A stretch of 64,000 bases of DNA. Source: Clostridia bacterium (GTDB lineage Bacteria; Bacillota; Peptococcia; DRI-13; UBA5745). A model generated the notes under the pieces. The model did not search any database. It saw only the letters and a program-made list of their open reading frames with translations, and was not told the origin of the DNA. Of the stretch, positions 42,030 through 49,848 are shown one piece after another. Positions within the stretch are counted from its first letter, which is position 1. Each line of letters begins with the position of its first letter. The translations under genes were made by a program, and so were the position numbers. The stretch is from contig JAHDMJ010000008.1 of the NCBI GenBank assembly GCA_018436095.1, positions 166,518 through 230,517 on the forward strand. Direction: 5' to 3'.

Positions 42030-42059
42030 CGGGCCGATATAGAAAGAGGAGAGGGAGAA

Positions 42060-42509
42060 ATGACAAAAGATTGGGATTCTTATATTGAGGAGCAGATTCA
42101 TGATTTTTATCACCATAAAGGGATTAATTGCGCCATCGGCACGTTAAAGCTAATGAGTGAAATTTTTGATTTGCCCCTGGCCGATCAGGTTTACGACGCT
42201 GCCATCGGCATGCATGGCGCCGGCAAATACGGTGCTCAATGCGGTCTTTTGGAAGGGGGCTTGATGTTTATCACCATTTACGGCAAAGAAAAAGGCCTAG
42301 AAAAAGCCGGTTTGGTCAAGCTTTGCTACCAGTGGGCTGAGACCTTTGAAAAAACCATGGAGGGTATTCACTGTAAAGATCTGCGGCCTTACCCTTTTAC
42401 CCCCGAAGACGCGCCGAAGCACCTTTGCGAGCCCACCACGGTGAAAGCGGTCAAGCTGCTGAAAGAATTTATGGAGCGGCAAGTACAAGTTAAACTTGCG
42501 GCGAAATAG
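42060..42509 (+). CDS. C_GCAxxG_C_C family redox protein
   Basis: 149 residues from the ATG at 42060; AGAGGAGAGGGAG is just before it, and the longer frame crosses a hairpin. The family's scattered cysteines are visible: NCAIG (about 22), GAQCGLLEGG (about 61), then single Cys near 88, 104 and 122. The family is thought to handle redox-active metals or disulfides, often next to Fe-S enzymes; its biochemistry is not established. Here it may serve assembly or electron transfer of the neighbouring Fe-S enzymes. Confidence 0.7.
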   Translation: MTKDWDSYIEEQIHDFYHHKGINCAIGTLKLMSEIFDLPLADQVYDAAIGMHGAGKYGAQCGLLEGGLMFITIYGKEKGLEKAGLVKLCYQWAETFEKTMEGIHCKDLRPYPFTPEDAPKHLCEPTTVKAVKLLKEFMERQVQVKLAAK

Positions 42510-42534
42510 GACCTTATCATGGAGGAGTGATTAA

Positions 42535-43713
42535 ATGAAGTACGATTTTGATCAAGTATTTTCCCGGCGGGGCAGCAACAGCTTCAAATGGGATGCCGGC
42601 GCCGCCGATCTGCTGCCCATGTGGGTGGCGGATATGGATTTCGCTATTGCCAAACCTATTCAGGAGGCGATTATCCACCGGGCGGAGCATCCCGTTTTCG
42701 GCTATTCTCTGCCACCGGCAGAATATTTTGAAGCGCCTATGGGCTGGCTGCAGCGCCGCCATGGCTGGAAAACGGAAAAAAGCTGGTATAGCCACTGTCC
42801 CGGCATCGTGCCGGCTCTGCATATTTTTGCCAAGGCATTTTTTCAGCCCGGCGAAAAGGTGCTGATGCAAATGCCCGTTTACTATCCTTTCTTTGGCGCC
42901 GCCAAAAAGAATAATGTGCCCATTGTGGAAAATGAACTGATCTATAAAGACGGCCGCTATGAGATCGATTTTGCCAACTTTGAGGCCAAGGCAAAAGATC
43001 CTTTGGTCAAGGTCTTTTATCTTTGCAGTCCCCACAATCCCGGCGGCCGGATGTGGACAAAGGAAGAGCTGCAGAAGATGGGGGATATCTGTACAGATAA
43101 CGGCGTTTTGATCATTTCCGACGAGATCCATTGTGATCTGGTCTTTAAAAACCACGGCAAAAAACATATCCCCATGGCTGCAATTTCCGAAAAAATTGCT
43201 CAGAACACCATTACGGCGATAGCTCCCAGCAAAACCTTCAATCTGGCAGGACTGCAAACCTCTTTTCTGATCATTTCCAATCCGGAAATTAAAGCGAAAT
43301 ACGATAAATTCATGGATAGCCTGGGCATCATGCGGCCCAATGCTTTTGGCATTCAGGCCTCTATGGCCGCCTTCAACGAAGGCGACGAATGGCTGGAGCA
43401 GGCATTGGACTATTTGGAAGGCAATCTGGAATTTTTGCGGCAGTATCTGGCGAAGCATCTGCCCGGCATCAAGATCATGGAGCCTGACGCCACTTATCTG
43501 ATCTGGATGGATTTTCGGGAATTGCAGGTGGATTCCAAGGTTTTCCACGATGCTTTATTGGAAGAGGGCAAGGTCTGGCTGGATGAGGGCTATATTTTCG
43601 GTCCCTGCGGCCAAGGTTTTGAGCGAATCAATATCGCCTGCCCCCAGGCCCTTTTGGAAGAGGGTCTCAACCGCATGAAGTCAGGCCTTAAAAAAGCCGG
43701 TATCATTAAATAG
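42535..43713 (+). CDS. MalY/PatB-type PLP C-S lyase or aminotransferase
   Basis: 392 residues. The start WVADMDFAIAKPIQEAI, the PLP contacts CSPHNPGGRMW and ISDEIHCDL, and the Schiff-base lysine in APSKTFNLAGLQTSF identify the MalY/PatB subgroup of fold-type I. These enzymes cleave cystathionine or cysteine (beta-elimination) or act as aminotransferases. In this operon it may release the 2-oxoacid or recycle amino groups. AGGAG lies upstream and the next gene starts 10 bases on. Confidence 0.87.
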   Translation: MKYDFDQVFSRRGSNSFKWDAGAADLLPMWVADMDFAIAKPIQEAIIHRAEHPVFGYSLPPAEYFEAPMGWLQRRHGWKTEKSWYSHCPGIVPALHIFAKAFFQPGEKVLMQMPVYYPFFGAAKKNNVPIVENELIYKDGRYEIDFANFEAKAKDPLVKVFYLCSPHNPGGRMWTKEELQKMGDICTDNGVLIISDEIHCDLVFKNHGKKHIPMAAISEKIAQNTITAIAPSKTFNLAGLQTSFLIISNPEIKAKYDKFMDSLGIMRPNAFGIQASMAAFNEGDEWLEQALDYLEGNLEFLRQYLAKHLPGIKIMEPDATYLIWMDFRELQVDSKVFHDALLEEGKVWLDEGYIFGPCGQGFERINIACPQALLEEGLNRMKSGLKKAGIIK

Positions 43714-43723
43714 GAGGATTGCA

Positions 43724-44515
43724 ATGAACGAGACTTGTCAAAAATTAAACGCGGCATTAAGCCAATATATCCGCCCCATCTCTTTTCCGGTAGCCGTAAA
43801 ATTCCTTAAGGAAGGGGAGGAGCTGCCGCCTAAAACGAAGGTCCCCACCAGAGACTTCGGTTATCCCATCGCTTTTTGCCAGGGCATGAGTTTGGCCCGC
43901 AAATACGGCTGGGCCATAGCTTTTCGTCAAGAGGACCAGGCTTGCCCTCTGGGCCAGGTAATTCTCGGCCACAAAGAGGAGCCGGATTTTGTCAAAGACG
44001 GCAGCTTGGTGAAACCCCTTTATGCGGGCAACGATGAAGCCGCCGTAAAAACCCAGGCCACTACCCCCAAAATGCGTAAGGCGGACACTTATGCCATCTT
44101 GCTGGCCCCTCTTGATAAAAGCGACTTTGAACCCGATGTGGTAGTGGTTTATGCCAATGCGGCACAAGTTACCAGGATGGTACAGGGGGCTCTCTATAAT
44201 ACCGGCGGTTACATCGAATCCCGTTTTGCCGGCCGGGGAGCCTGCGGCGGCGAGGTAGTGGTTCCTTATATCCAAAACAAGTGCAATGTCATTATACCCG
44301 GCGGCGGCGAACGGGTATTTGCCCTCACCGCTGACGACGAGCTGGCTTTTGCTATGCCGGCCTCAAAAATCCGGGATGTTATGGAAGGCCTGGCCGCCAC
44401 CCATAAAGGGGGTGTGGCCCGGATTCCCACCATTGTGGCGGGCCTCAATGCACGGCCCAGCTTCCCGCCTTATTATCACGAGCTGGAGAAATACTGCGGA
44501 TTGCGCCAGGAATAA
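43724..44515 (+). CDS. DUF169 family protein
   Basis: 263 residues. It shows the DUF169 pattern: PISFPVAVKFLKEGEELP at the start, CQGMSLARKYGW and CPLGQVILG with conserved cysteines, then AGRGACGGEVVVPYIQ and PGGGERVFALTADDEL. The family is common in anaerobes and methanogens and is thought to be metal or redox linked, but no reaction is known. It is the last gene before a terminator, so it is the 3' end of the sigma-54 operon. Confidence 0.85.
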   Translation: MNETCQKLNAALSQYIRPISFPVAVKFLKEGEELPPKTKVPTRDFGYPIAFCQGMSLARKYGWAIAFRQEDQACPLGQVILGHKEEPDFVKDGSLVKPLYAGNDEAAVKTQATTPKMRKADTYAILLAPLDKSDFEPDVVVVYANAAQVTRMVQGALYNTGGYIESRFAGRGACGGEVVVPYIQNKCNVIIPGGGERVFALTADDELAFAMPASKIRDVMEGLAATHKGGVARIPTIVAGLNARPSFPPYYHELEKYCGLRQE

Positions 44516-44521
44516 TGCAAG

Positions 44522-44565
44522 ACCGGCCAGGTAAATTTTTTGCCTGACCGGTTTTTTATTTTTTG
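44522..44565 (+). terminator. rho-independent terminator ending the permease-dehydrogenase operon
   Basis: ACCGGCCAGG (44522-44531) pairs with CCTGACCGGT (44543-44552) with one mismatch, followed by a T-rich tract. Confidence 0.85.
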
Positions 44566-44590
44566 GGGTTGCCTGTATTGGGAATTTCTT

Positions 44591-44619
44591 TTGCAGTCTT
44601 GGAGTTTTCGTTGTAGAAT
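44591..44619 (+). promoter_or_regulatory. promoter of hisI-hisE
   Basis: TTGCAG (44591-44596) and TAGAAT (44614-44619) with 17 bases between, about 34 bases before the hisI start. Confidence 0.65.
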
Positions 44620-44652
44620 AGGTATAGTGTTTAAATTTGGCAGGTGAAAAAA

Positions 44653-45003
44653 ATGGAAATAAAAACAGGATTACCGGTTGCGCCGGATTTTTTGGCGGCA
44701 GAATATTTTCAAAAGGCGGAATTAATTCCGGCCATCATCGTGGAAGACAATACGGGCCAGGTGCTGATGCTGGCCTACATGAATCAGGAGAGTCTGCTGA
44801 AAACTCTCGATACGGGCTATACCTGGTTTTACAGCCGCTCCCGGGCCAGCCTCTGGCATAAAGGGGGTACCTCCGGCCATGTTCAAAAAGTAGTGAGCAT
44901 TACCGGCGACTGTGATCAAGACACCCTGCTGATCCGGGTGGAGCAGACGGGACCGGCTTGCCATACCGGCAGCCACAGTTGCTTTTTCAATACAATTGTA
45001 TAG
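44653..45003 (+). CDS. hisI: phosphoribosyl-AMP cyclohydrolase
   Basis: 116 residues from the ATG at 44653; an in-frame GTG at 44644 is possible. Motifs [34 protein letters not shown] and the zinc/magnesium site [26 protein letters not shown] are those of HisI. It opens the adenine ring of PR-AMP. Separate from hisE, and both are 13 kb away from hisZGDCBA. Confidence 0.94.
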   Translation: MEIKTGLPVAPDFLAAEYFQKAELIPAIIVEDNTGQVLMLAYMNQESLLKTLDTGYTWFYSRSRASLWHKGGTSGHVQKVVSITGDCDQDTLLIRVEQTGPACHTGSHSCFFNTIV

Positions 45004-45017
45004 GAGGCACAAAAGCC

Positions 45018-45344
45018 ATGAGCAAGGTGATTGACCAGCTTTATGAAATCGTTTTGGAGCGGAAAGCCCAACCGGCGGAAGGCTCTTATACTTGTTATCT
45101 TTTTGAACAAGGCCTGGACAAAATCCTCAAAAAATGCGGCGAAGAAGCCGCCGAAGTGATCATAGCGGCCAAAAACGGCAGCCGGGATGAGCTAAAGGCG
45201 GAAATCGGCGATCTGATTTATCATTTGTTGGTTTTAATGGCAGAAACCGGCCTGCCTTTAGAAGAGCTTTATGAGCTTTTGGAGGAAAGACGGCAAAAAA
45301 TCGGCAATTTAAAGGCCATGAAGCAGACAAACAAAGACTCCTAG
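45018..45344 (+). CDS. hisE: phosphoribosyl-ATP pyrophosphatase
   Basis: 108 residues from the ATG at 45018 with AGGAGG 11 bases upstream. SYTCYLFEQGLDKILKKCGEEAAEVIIAAKN and EIGDLIYHLLVLM form the all-alpha MazG-like fold with the acidic Mg site. It hydrolyses PR-ATP to PR-AMP, the substrate of HisI encoded just before. No hisF or hisH follows; the next gene is an antiporter. Confidence 0.93.
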   Translation: MSKVIDQLYEIVLERKAQPAEGSYTCYLFEQGLDKILKKCGEEAAEVIIAAKNGSRDELKAEIGDLIYHLLVLMAETGLPLEELYELLEERRQKIGNLKAMKQTNKDS

Positions 45345-45363
45345 CAGAAGGGAAGCAGCTTAT

Positions 45364-46728
45364 ATGATAACCGCCGTCAGCCTGCTTGTTATCGTGGCAG
45401 GGCTGATTATTTGCAGTTTTATGGGTTTTCCGGCATTGTATCCGTTGACGGCAGGGATTATCCTGCTTTGCCTCGTTACCTTGTATCACAAGGTGGAGTT
45501 TAAGGTCTTATGGCGGATGCTGCTTTTAGACATAAAGCTGCCTTTAAATTCTCTATACGTTTTTTTGGCTATCGGCGCCATTACCGCCTCTTGGCGGGCC
45601 AGCGGCACCATTGCTATGATTATTTATTACGGAGCTAGGCTGATTGATCCCCAGTGGTTTATCCCTTGCTGCTTTTGGCTGACGGCCCTTATGTCGCTGC
45701 TTTTAGGCACCGCCTTTGGCGCTACCGGCACCGTGGGCCTGACTCTTATCGTCATGGCCAAAGCTGCCGGGGTCAATCTGCCTCTGGCGGCAGGCGCCAT
45801 CATCTCCGGCGCCTTCGTAGGTGATGTCTGCTCTCCCATGTCTTCCAGCACAAATTTAGTGGCGATAATGACCAAATCCTCCATTCACCGGTTGATTGCC
45901 AGGCTGATGAAACAAGCCTTGCTGCCTTTTGCCCTGGCCTCTCTTCTTTTTATTTTGCTGTCCCGCCAGGAGGCGGCCCCTGTCATTGAAAGCTCCCTGA
46001 TTGAAGAAATGGGCCGGGCCTTTGTGATGAGCCCTTGGGTATTGCTGCCGGCGGCAGTGGTGTTGCTGTTGATCCTATGCAAGGTTAAGATCAGCAGGGC
46101 CATTACCGCTAGCTGCCTTGTGGCCGCTTTTGCCGCCTGGCTTATCCAGGGACAGCCGCCGGCCGGCGTTTTGCGAAGTATAGTTTTTGGCTACAGCATG
46201 GGGGAGGGGGCGGCGTTAAAAACCGTCATGGACGGCGGCGGTATTATGTCTATGGCTTATTCGGAGATGATCTTGCTGGTATCGGCTTTGTACAGCGGAT
46301 TATTTAAAGGTACCGGCATGCTGAATCCCATCAAAAACCTGATCCGGCAAGTGGCCCAAAAAGCCAGCCGGGCAGTGGGGGTTACACTGGCGGCGCTGAT
46401 TACCTGCTTATTTGCCCCTTCCCAGGTTTTTGCCATGATGGTAACTAATCAATTTGCGGCGGACTTATACGACCAGGAAATGGAGAAAGAACGGGAGCTG
46501 CTGGCTTTCGGTATTGCCAGCACAGCCATGATGTTTTCGCCCTTAGTTCCTTGGAATATCTGCAGCACCGTTCCCGCCGCCATGCTGGGAGTGGGGCCGG
46601 AGTATATACCTTTGAGTTTTTACCCCTTGCTTTTTCCGGCCTGTTATGCTTTCAGCAGCTGGCTAAAGTGGAGAAAGACTATTGACCATACGCTAAAAAG
46701 GAGTCATGCCGGTGTTGACCATTCGTAA
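45364..46728 (+). CDS. nhaC: NhaC-family Na+/H+ antiporter
   Basis: 454 residues with about 11-12 membrane helices. TAFGATGTVGLTLIVMA and ISGAFVGDVCSPMSSSTNLVA are the signature of the NhaC family (ion-binding Asp and Ser-rich loop). Some family members exchange malate/lactate or Met/Met-sulfonium-type substrates, so the ions are presumed rather than proven. It follows hisE by 19 bases and overlaps the GNAT gene by 23 bases. Confidence 0.83.
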   Translation: MITAVSLLVIVAGLIICSFMGFPALYPLTAGIILLCLVTLYHKVEFKVLWRMLLLDIKLPLNSLYVFLAIGAITASWRASGTIAMIIYYGARLIDPQWFIPCCFWLTALMSLLLGTAFGATGTVGLTLIVMAKAAGVNLPLAAGAIISGAFVGDVCSPMSSSTNLVAIMTKSSIHRLIARLMKQALLPFALASLLFILLSRQEAAPVIESSLIEEMGRAFVMSPWVLLPAAVVLLLILCKVKISRAITASCLVAAFAAWLIQGQPPAGVLRSIVFGYSMGEGAALKTVMDGGGIMSMAYSEMILLVSALYSGLFKGTGMLNPIKNLIRQVAQKASRAVGVTLAALITCLFAPSQVFAMMVTNQFAADLYDQEMEKERELLAFGIASTAMMFSPLVPWNICSTVPAAMLGVGPEYIPLSFYPLLFPACYAFSSWLKWRKTIDHTLKRSHAGVDHS

Positions 46729-47548
46729 TTTTAATCTTCAGGAAATGGTATTTCCCATGGAAGTGGCCTATAAAGAGGGCTGGAATCCCGGCCTTTATGA
46801 CGGCGTAGCCTTTTACCAGGCAGACCCGGAAGGCTTTTTTCTGGCCGAACAAGCAGGGGGCATGGTGGGGGGAATATCGGCGGTCAATTATGGAGACAAG
46901 CTGGTTTTTATCGGCAATCATTTTGTTTTACCCCCCTTTCGGGGTCAGGGCATCGGCAAAGCTTTGTGGGAGCACGGGATGAAGGTGGCCGGCCACCGGC
47001 TTATCGGCATCAACGGCTTGCCGGAAGGCAAAAGCTTTTATGAATCCTACGGTTTTCAGGCAGCTTATAATGTTATCCGTTATGGCGGCAGAATTTTTTC
47101 CGAAGCCCGTTTCAGTGAGGATATTTACCCTGCCCAGGATATTGACCTGGGACAACTGGCTGATTATGACGCCGGTTTTTTCGGTTTTCCCCGGAAGGCT
47201 TTCTTGAAGACCTGGCTGGAAACGCCGGCTATGGAAAGCGTCTGCCTGCTGAAGGAAGGCAAGCTCCAGGGCTGGGGCTGTATGCGCCGCTGCCGCCGGG
47301 GCTGGCGGCTGGGGCCGGTTTTTGCCCAGCATCATAGCTTTGCCGAAGAGATTCTGCGCCATTTGGCTCTTAAGACCTTTGGCGAACAGGTATACATGGA
47401 TATTACGGAGGCCAATGTGCAGTCCATCCGCCTGGCTTTTGCCATGGGCATGGTGCCCTGGGGCGCCAGGCTCAGATTATATAAGGGCGGGGTTCCCAAG
47501 GAGCCCCTGGAGAAAATTTATGGTTTTACTACTCTTGATATAGGGTGA
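46706..47548 (+). CDS. GNAT-family acetyltransferase with two-domain layout
   Basis: 280 residues. The acetyl-CoA loop is LPPFRGQGIGKALWEHGM (about 75-92), followed by a second, weaker GNAT-like half (about 140-270). This matches YitH-type tandem GNAT proteins. AAAAAGGAG is 5 bases before the ATG, which lies inside the antiporter gene, so the two are coupled. Substrate unknown. Confidence 0.8.
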   Translation: MPVLTIRNFNLQEMVFPMEVAYKEGWNPGLYDGVAFYQADPEGFFLAEQAGGMVGGISAVNYGDKLVFIGNHFVLPPFRGQGIGKALWEHGMKVAGHRLIGINGLPEGKSFYESYGFQAAYNVIRYGGRIFSEARFSEDIYPAQDIDLGQLADYDAGFFGFPRKAFLKTWLETPAMESVCLLKEGKLQGWGCMRRCRRGWRLGPVFAQHHSFAEEILRHLALKTFGEQVYMDITEANVQSIRLAFAMGMVPWGARLRLYKGGVPKEPLEKIYGFTTLDIG

Positions 47549-47551
47549 TGT

Positions 47552-48493
47552 ATGCAGCATTGTTTTATTGTTAATCCGGTAGCCGGCCAGGCCGGCAGCA
47601 AAAAAGAAGAAAAACTCGCTATTGCCCTGGCCATGGATAAGCTGGGGCTGCCTTGGGAAATTTATGTTAGCCGGGGCGTAGGCGACGCCACAAATTTTGT
47701 GAACCAATATTGCCGCCATCATCAGGATGAGGTACGCTTCTATGCCTGCGGCGGCGACGGCACGCTAAATGAAGTGGTTAATGGCGCCGCAGGCTTTGAG
47801 CATGTGTCCGTGGCCTCCCTGCCTTGGGGGACAGGCAATGACTTTATCAAAAACTTCTCCGATCAAAAAGCCTTTTGGGATATTGGCTGCCAAGCTTTGG
47901 CCCCGGCGTCAAAAATTGACCTGCTTAAAGTCAATCAGCGGTTTTGTATCAATATCTGCAATGTGGGCTTTGACGCCCAGGTCGCTTTGCATATGGCCAA
48001 GTTCAAACAAATGCCTTTTGTCCACGGCAGTTCGGCTTACGGCTTATCGGTGCTCTATTGCTTTTTTAAAAAGACGGCTTATGCCTTTACCATAGAGTTG
48101 GAAGACGGTCAGTATATTGATGACAAGTTCCTGTTAGCCGTGATGGCTAACGGCAGGTTTTACGGCGGCGCTTATGAGGGTGCGCCTAAAGCTAAAGTAG
48201 ACGACGGTTTTTTGGATTTAATCCTGGTCAAAAAGCTGTCCCGGCGGCGGATTCCGGGTCTGATTAATATATATAAAGAGGGGCGGCATCTGGAAAGCCC
48301 TCTTTTGGCTGACGTGATTACTTATAAACGGCTTAGGTCTTTGACCATACGCTCATCGGTAGCTTTGCCCATCAGCTTGGATGGAGAACTGATCAGCGCC
48401 ACCGAATTGAAGGTGGAGGTTGTGCCGCAAATCATGAATTTTGTTCAGCCTGTGAAAGAACGGATGCTGAGTTTTGACCATGGGAAAGGATGA
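47552..48493 (+). CDS. diacylglycerol/lipid kinase family protein
   Basis: 313 residues. The N-terminal FIVNPVAGQAGSKKEE, the nucleotide-binding GGDGTLNEV (about 70) and LPWGTGNDF (about 92) are the DAGK catalytic motifs; the C-terminal half is the beta-rich lipid-binding domain. It likely phosphorylates diacylglycerol or a related lipid at the membrane surface (DgkB/YegS/BmrU type). It overlaps the next flavoprotein gene by 4 bases. Confidence 0.88.
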   Translation: MQHCFIVNPVAGQAGSKKEEKLAIALAMDKLGLPWEIYVSRGVGDATNFVNQYCRHHQDEVRFYACGGDGTLNEVVNGAAGFEHVSVASLPWGTGNDFIKNFSDQKAFWDIGCQALAPASKIDLLKVNQRFCINICNVGFDAQVALHMAKFKQMPFVHGSSAYGLSVLYCFFKKTAYAFTIELEDGQYIDDKFLLAVMANGRFYGGAYEGAPKAKVDDGFLDLILVKKLSRRRIPGLINIYKEGRHLESPLLADVITYKRLRSLTIRSSVALPISLDGELISATELKVEVVPQIMNFVQPVKERMLSFDHGKG

Positions 48494-49755
48494 ATAGTCA
48501 AATGGTGGATTCTTCGATTGTATTTGATGTTGCCGTAGTGGGCGGGGGAGCCGCCGGCATGATGGCGGCTATCGGCGCAGCTTCCCGTCTTGGTATTGAC
48601 GGCAAGGTAGCGGTATTGGAAGGAGGCCAGCGGGTAGGCCGCAAGCTGTTGGCCACCGGCAATGGCCGCTGCAATTATAGCAATAAAAATATAACGGCCA
48701 AGGCCTACAACCGGCCGGATTTCGTCAGGCGCATCTTTCAAGCCTGTTCGCCGGAAGATATTATGGACCGGTTCACCAAATCCGGCCTGATGACGGAAGA
48801 GGAGGAGGGCCGGCTCTATCCCGCTTCCGGCACAGCTTCTTCCATGGTGGATATCCTGCGGCTTTTGATGGAGGAAAAAAATGTCTCCGTCTATACGGAG
48901 TTTAAGGTTTTGACCATGCGCTGGGACGGGGTCTTTCGTTTGTCTTCCCCCTCAGGCATGGTCCAGGCCGAAAAAGTTATCCTGGCCTGCGGCGGCAAAG
49001 CCGCCCCCCAGCTAGGCAGCGATGGCAGCGGTTATAAGCTGGCGGAAAATCTCGGCCATACGGTGACGGCTTTAAATCCGGGGCTGGCAGGCGTTAAATG
49101 TCCCGCAGCCCAGCAGCGCCAGTTAGGTCTGCCCTCCCTGAACGGCCTCCATGTAACGGGCACCGTCTCTCTCTACCGTCAGGAAAAGCTGCTGGCTCAA
49201 GAAGCAGGGGAAATCCTTTTCCGGGAATACGGCCTTTCCGGCATTGCTGTTTTCCAGCTTTCCCGGTACGACGGCGATTTGATCCTGCTGGATCTTTTGC
49301 CTAAATACTCCATGCCGGACTTGTTTACAGAACTGCAGCAAAGGGCGGAGCGGTTGTCGGGCCGGCCCTTGGAGGAGTTTTTCACCGGCGTGTTCCAGAA
49401 GATGGTAGGGGCTCAGCTAATGAAGGCTATTCATTTAGAACTGGAGGACCGGGATTGCGGCAGCCTGACGAAAGAGGAATTGGAGGCTTTGGCCGGTATC
49501 ATCAAAGGCTGGCCTTTTCCTGTGGAAGGTGCCGTGGGCTGGCAAAATGCCCAGGTGACCCTGGGGGGGCTTGACCTTGATGAATTCAATCCCTTGACCA
49601 TGGAATCCAAAATCCTGCCAGGGTTATATGCCGCCGGGGAGATTCTGGATGTGGACGGTCCCTGCGGCGGTTTCAACCTGCAATGGGCCTGGTCTTCAGG
49701 GCTTTTGGCCGGCTGGTCGGCAGCCAGGTCTTTAAAACCGAGAAACGCCGGCTAA
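48490..49755 (+). CDS. HI0933-family flavoprotein (YhiN-like)
   Basis: 421 residues. VAVVGGGAAGMMAAIGAAS binds FAD, followed by RVGRKLLATGNGRCNYSN, the family signature, and C-terminal AAGEILDVDGPCGGFNLQWAWSSG. The family is widespread, has a deep flavin pocket and no assigned physiological reaction. Shares a transcript with the lipid kinase. Confidence 0.88.
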   Translation: MNSQMVDSSIVFDVAVVGGGAAGMMAAIGAASRLGIDGKVAVLEGGQRVGRKLLATGNGRCNYSNKNITAKAYNRPDFVRRIFQACSPEDIMDRFTKSGLMTEEEEGRLYPASGTASSMVDILRLLMEEKNVSVYTEFKVLTMRWDGVFRLSSPSGMVQAEKVILACGGKAAPQLGSDGSGYKLAENLGHTVTALNPGLAGVKCPAAQQRQLGLPSLNGLHVTGTVSLYRQEKLLAQEAGEILFREYGLSGIAVFQLSRYDGDLILLDLLPKYSMPDLFTELQQRAERLSGRPLEEFFTGVFQKMVGAQLMKAIHLELEDRDCGSLTKEELEALAGIIKGWPFPVEGAVGWQNAQVTLGGLDLDEFNPLTMESKILPGLYAAGEILDVDGPCGGFNLQWAWSSGLLAGWSAARSLKPRNAG

Positions 49756-49848
49756 TAGGGATTAATACCCAATGCTGCTGGTAAGACTGTATTGAGACTA
49801 TAATAGAGATACCGGCTGTAGCCCGGCATCAGGGGGAGGCTTGAAAGT

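Noticed and set aside
42517..43548. 343-codon open frame antisense to the PatB-type gene
   Set aside because: It mirrors a full PLP enzyme gene, shows no family motif and lacks an upstream ribosome binding site.
44580..44595. Possible third sigma-54 promoter ahead of hisI (GGGAATTTCTTTTGCA)
   Set aside because: GG and GC spacing is right, but the C of TGGC is missing, the context is histidine synthesis, and a better housekeeping promoter overlaps it.
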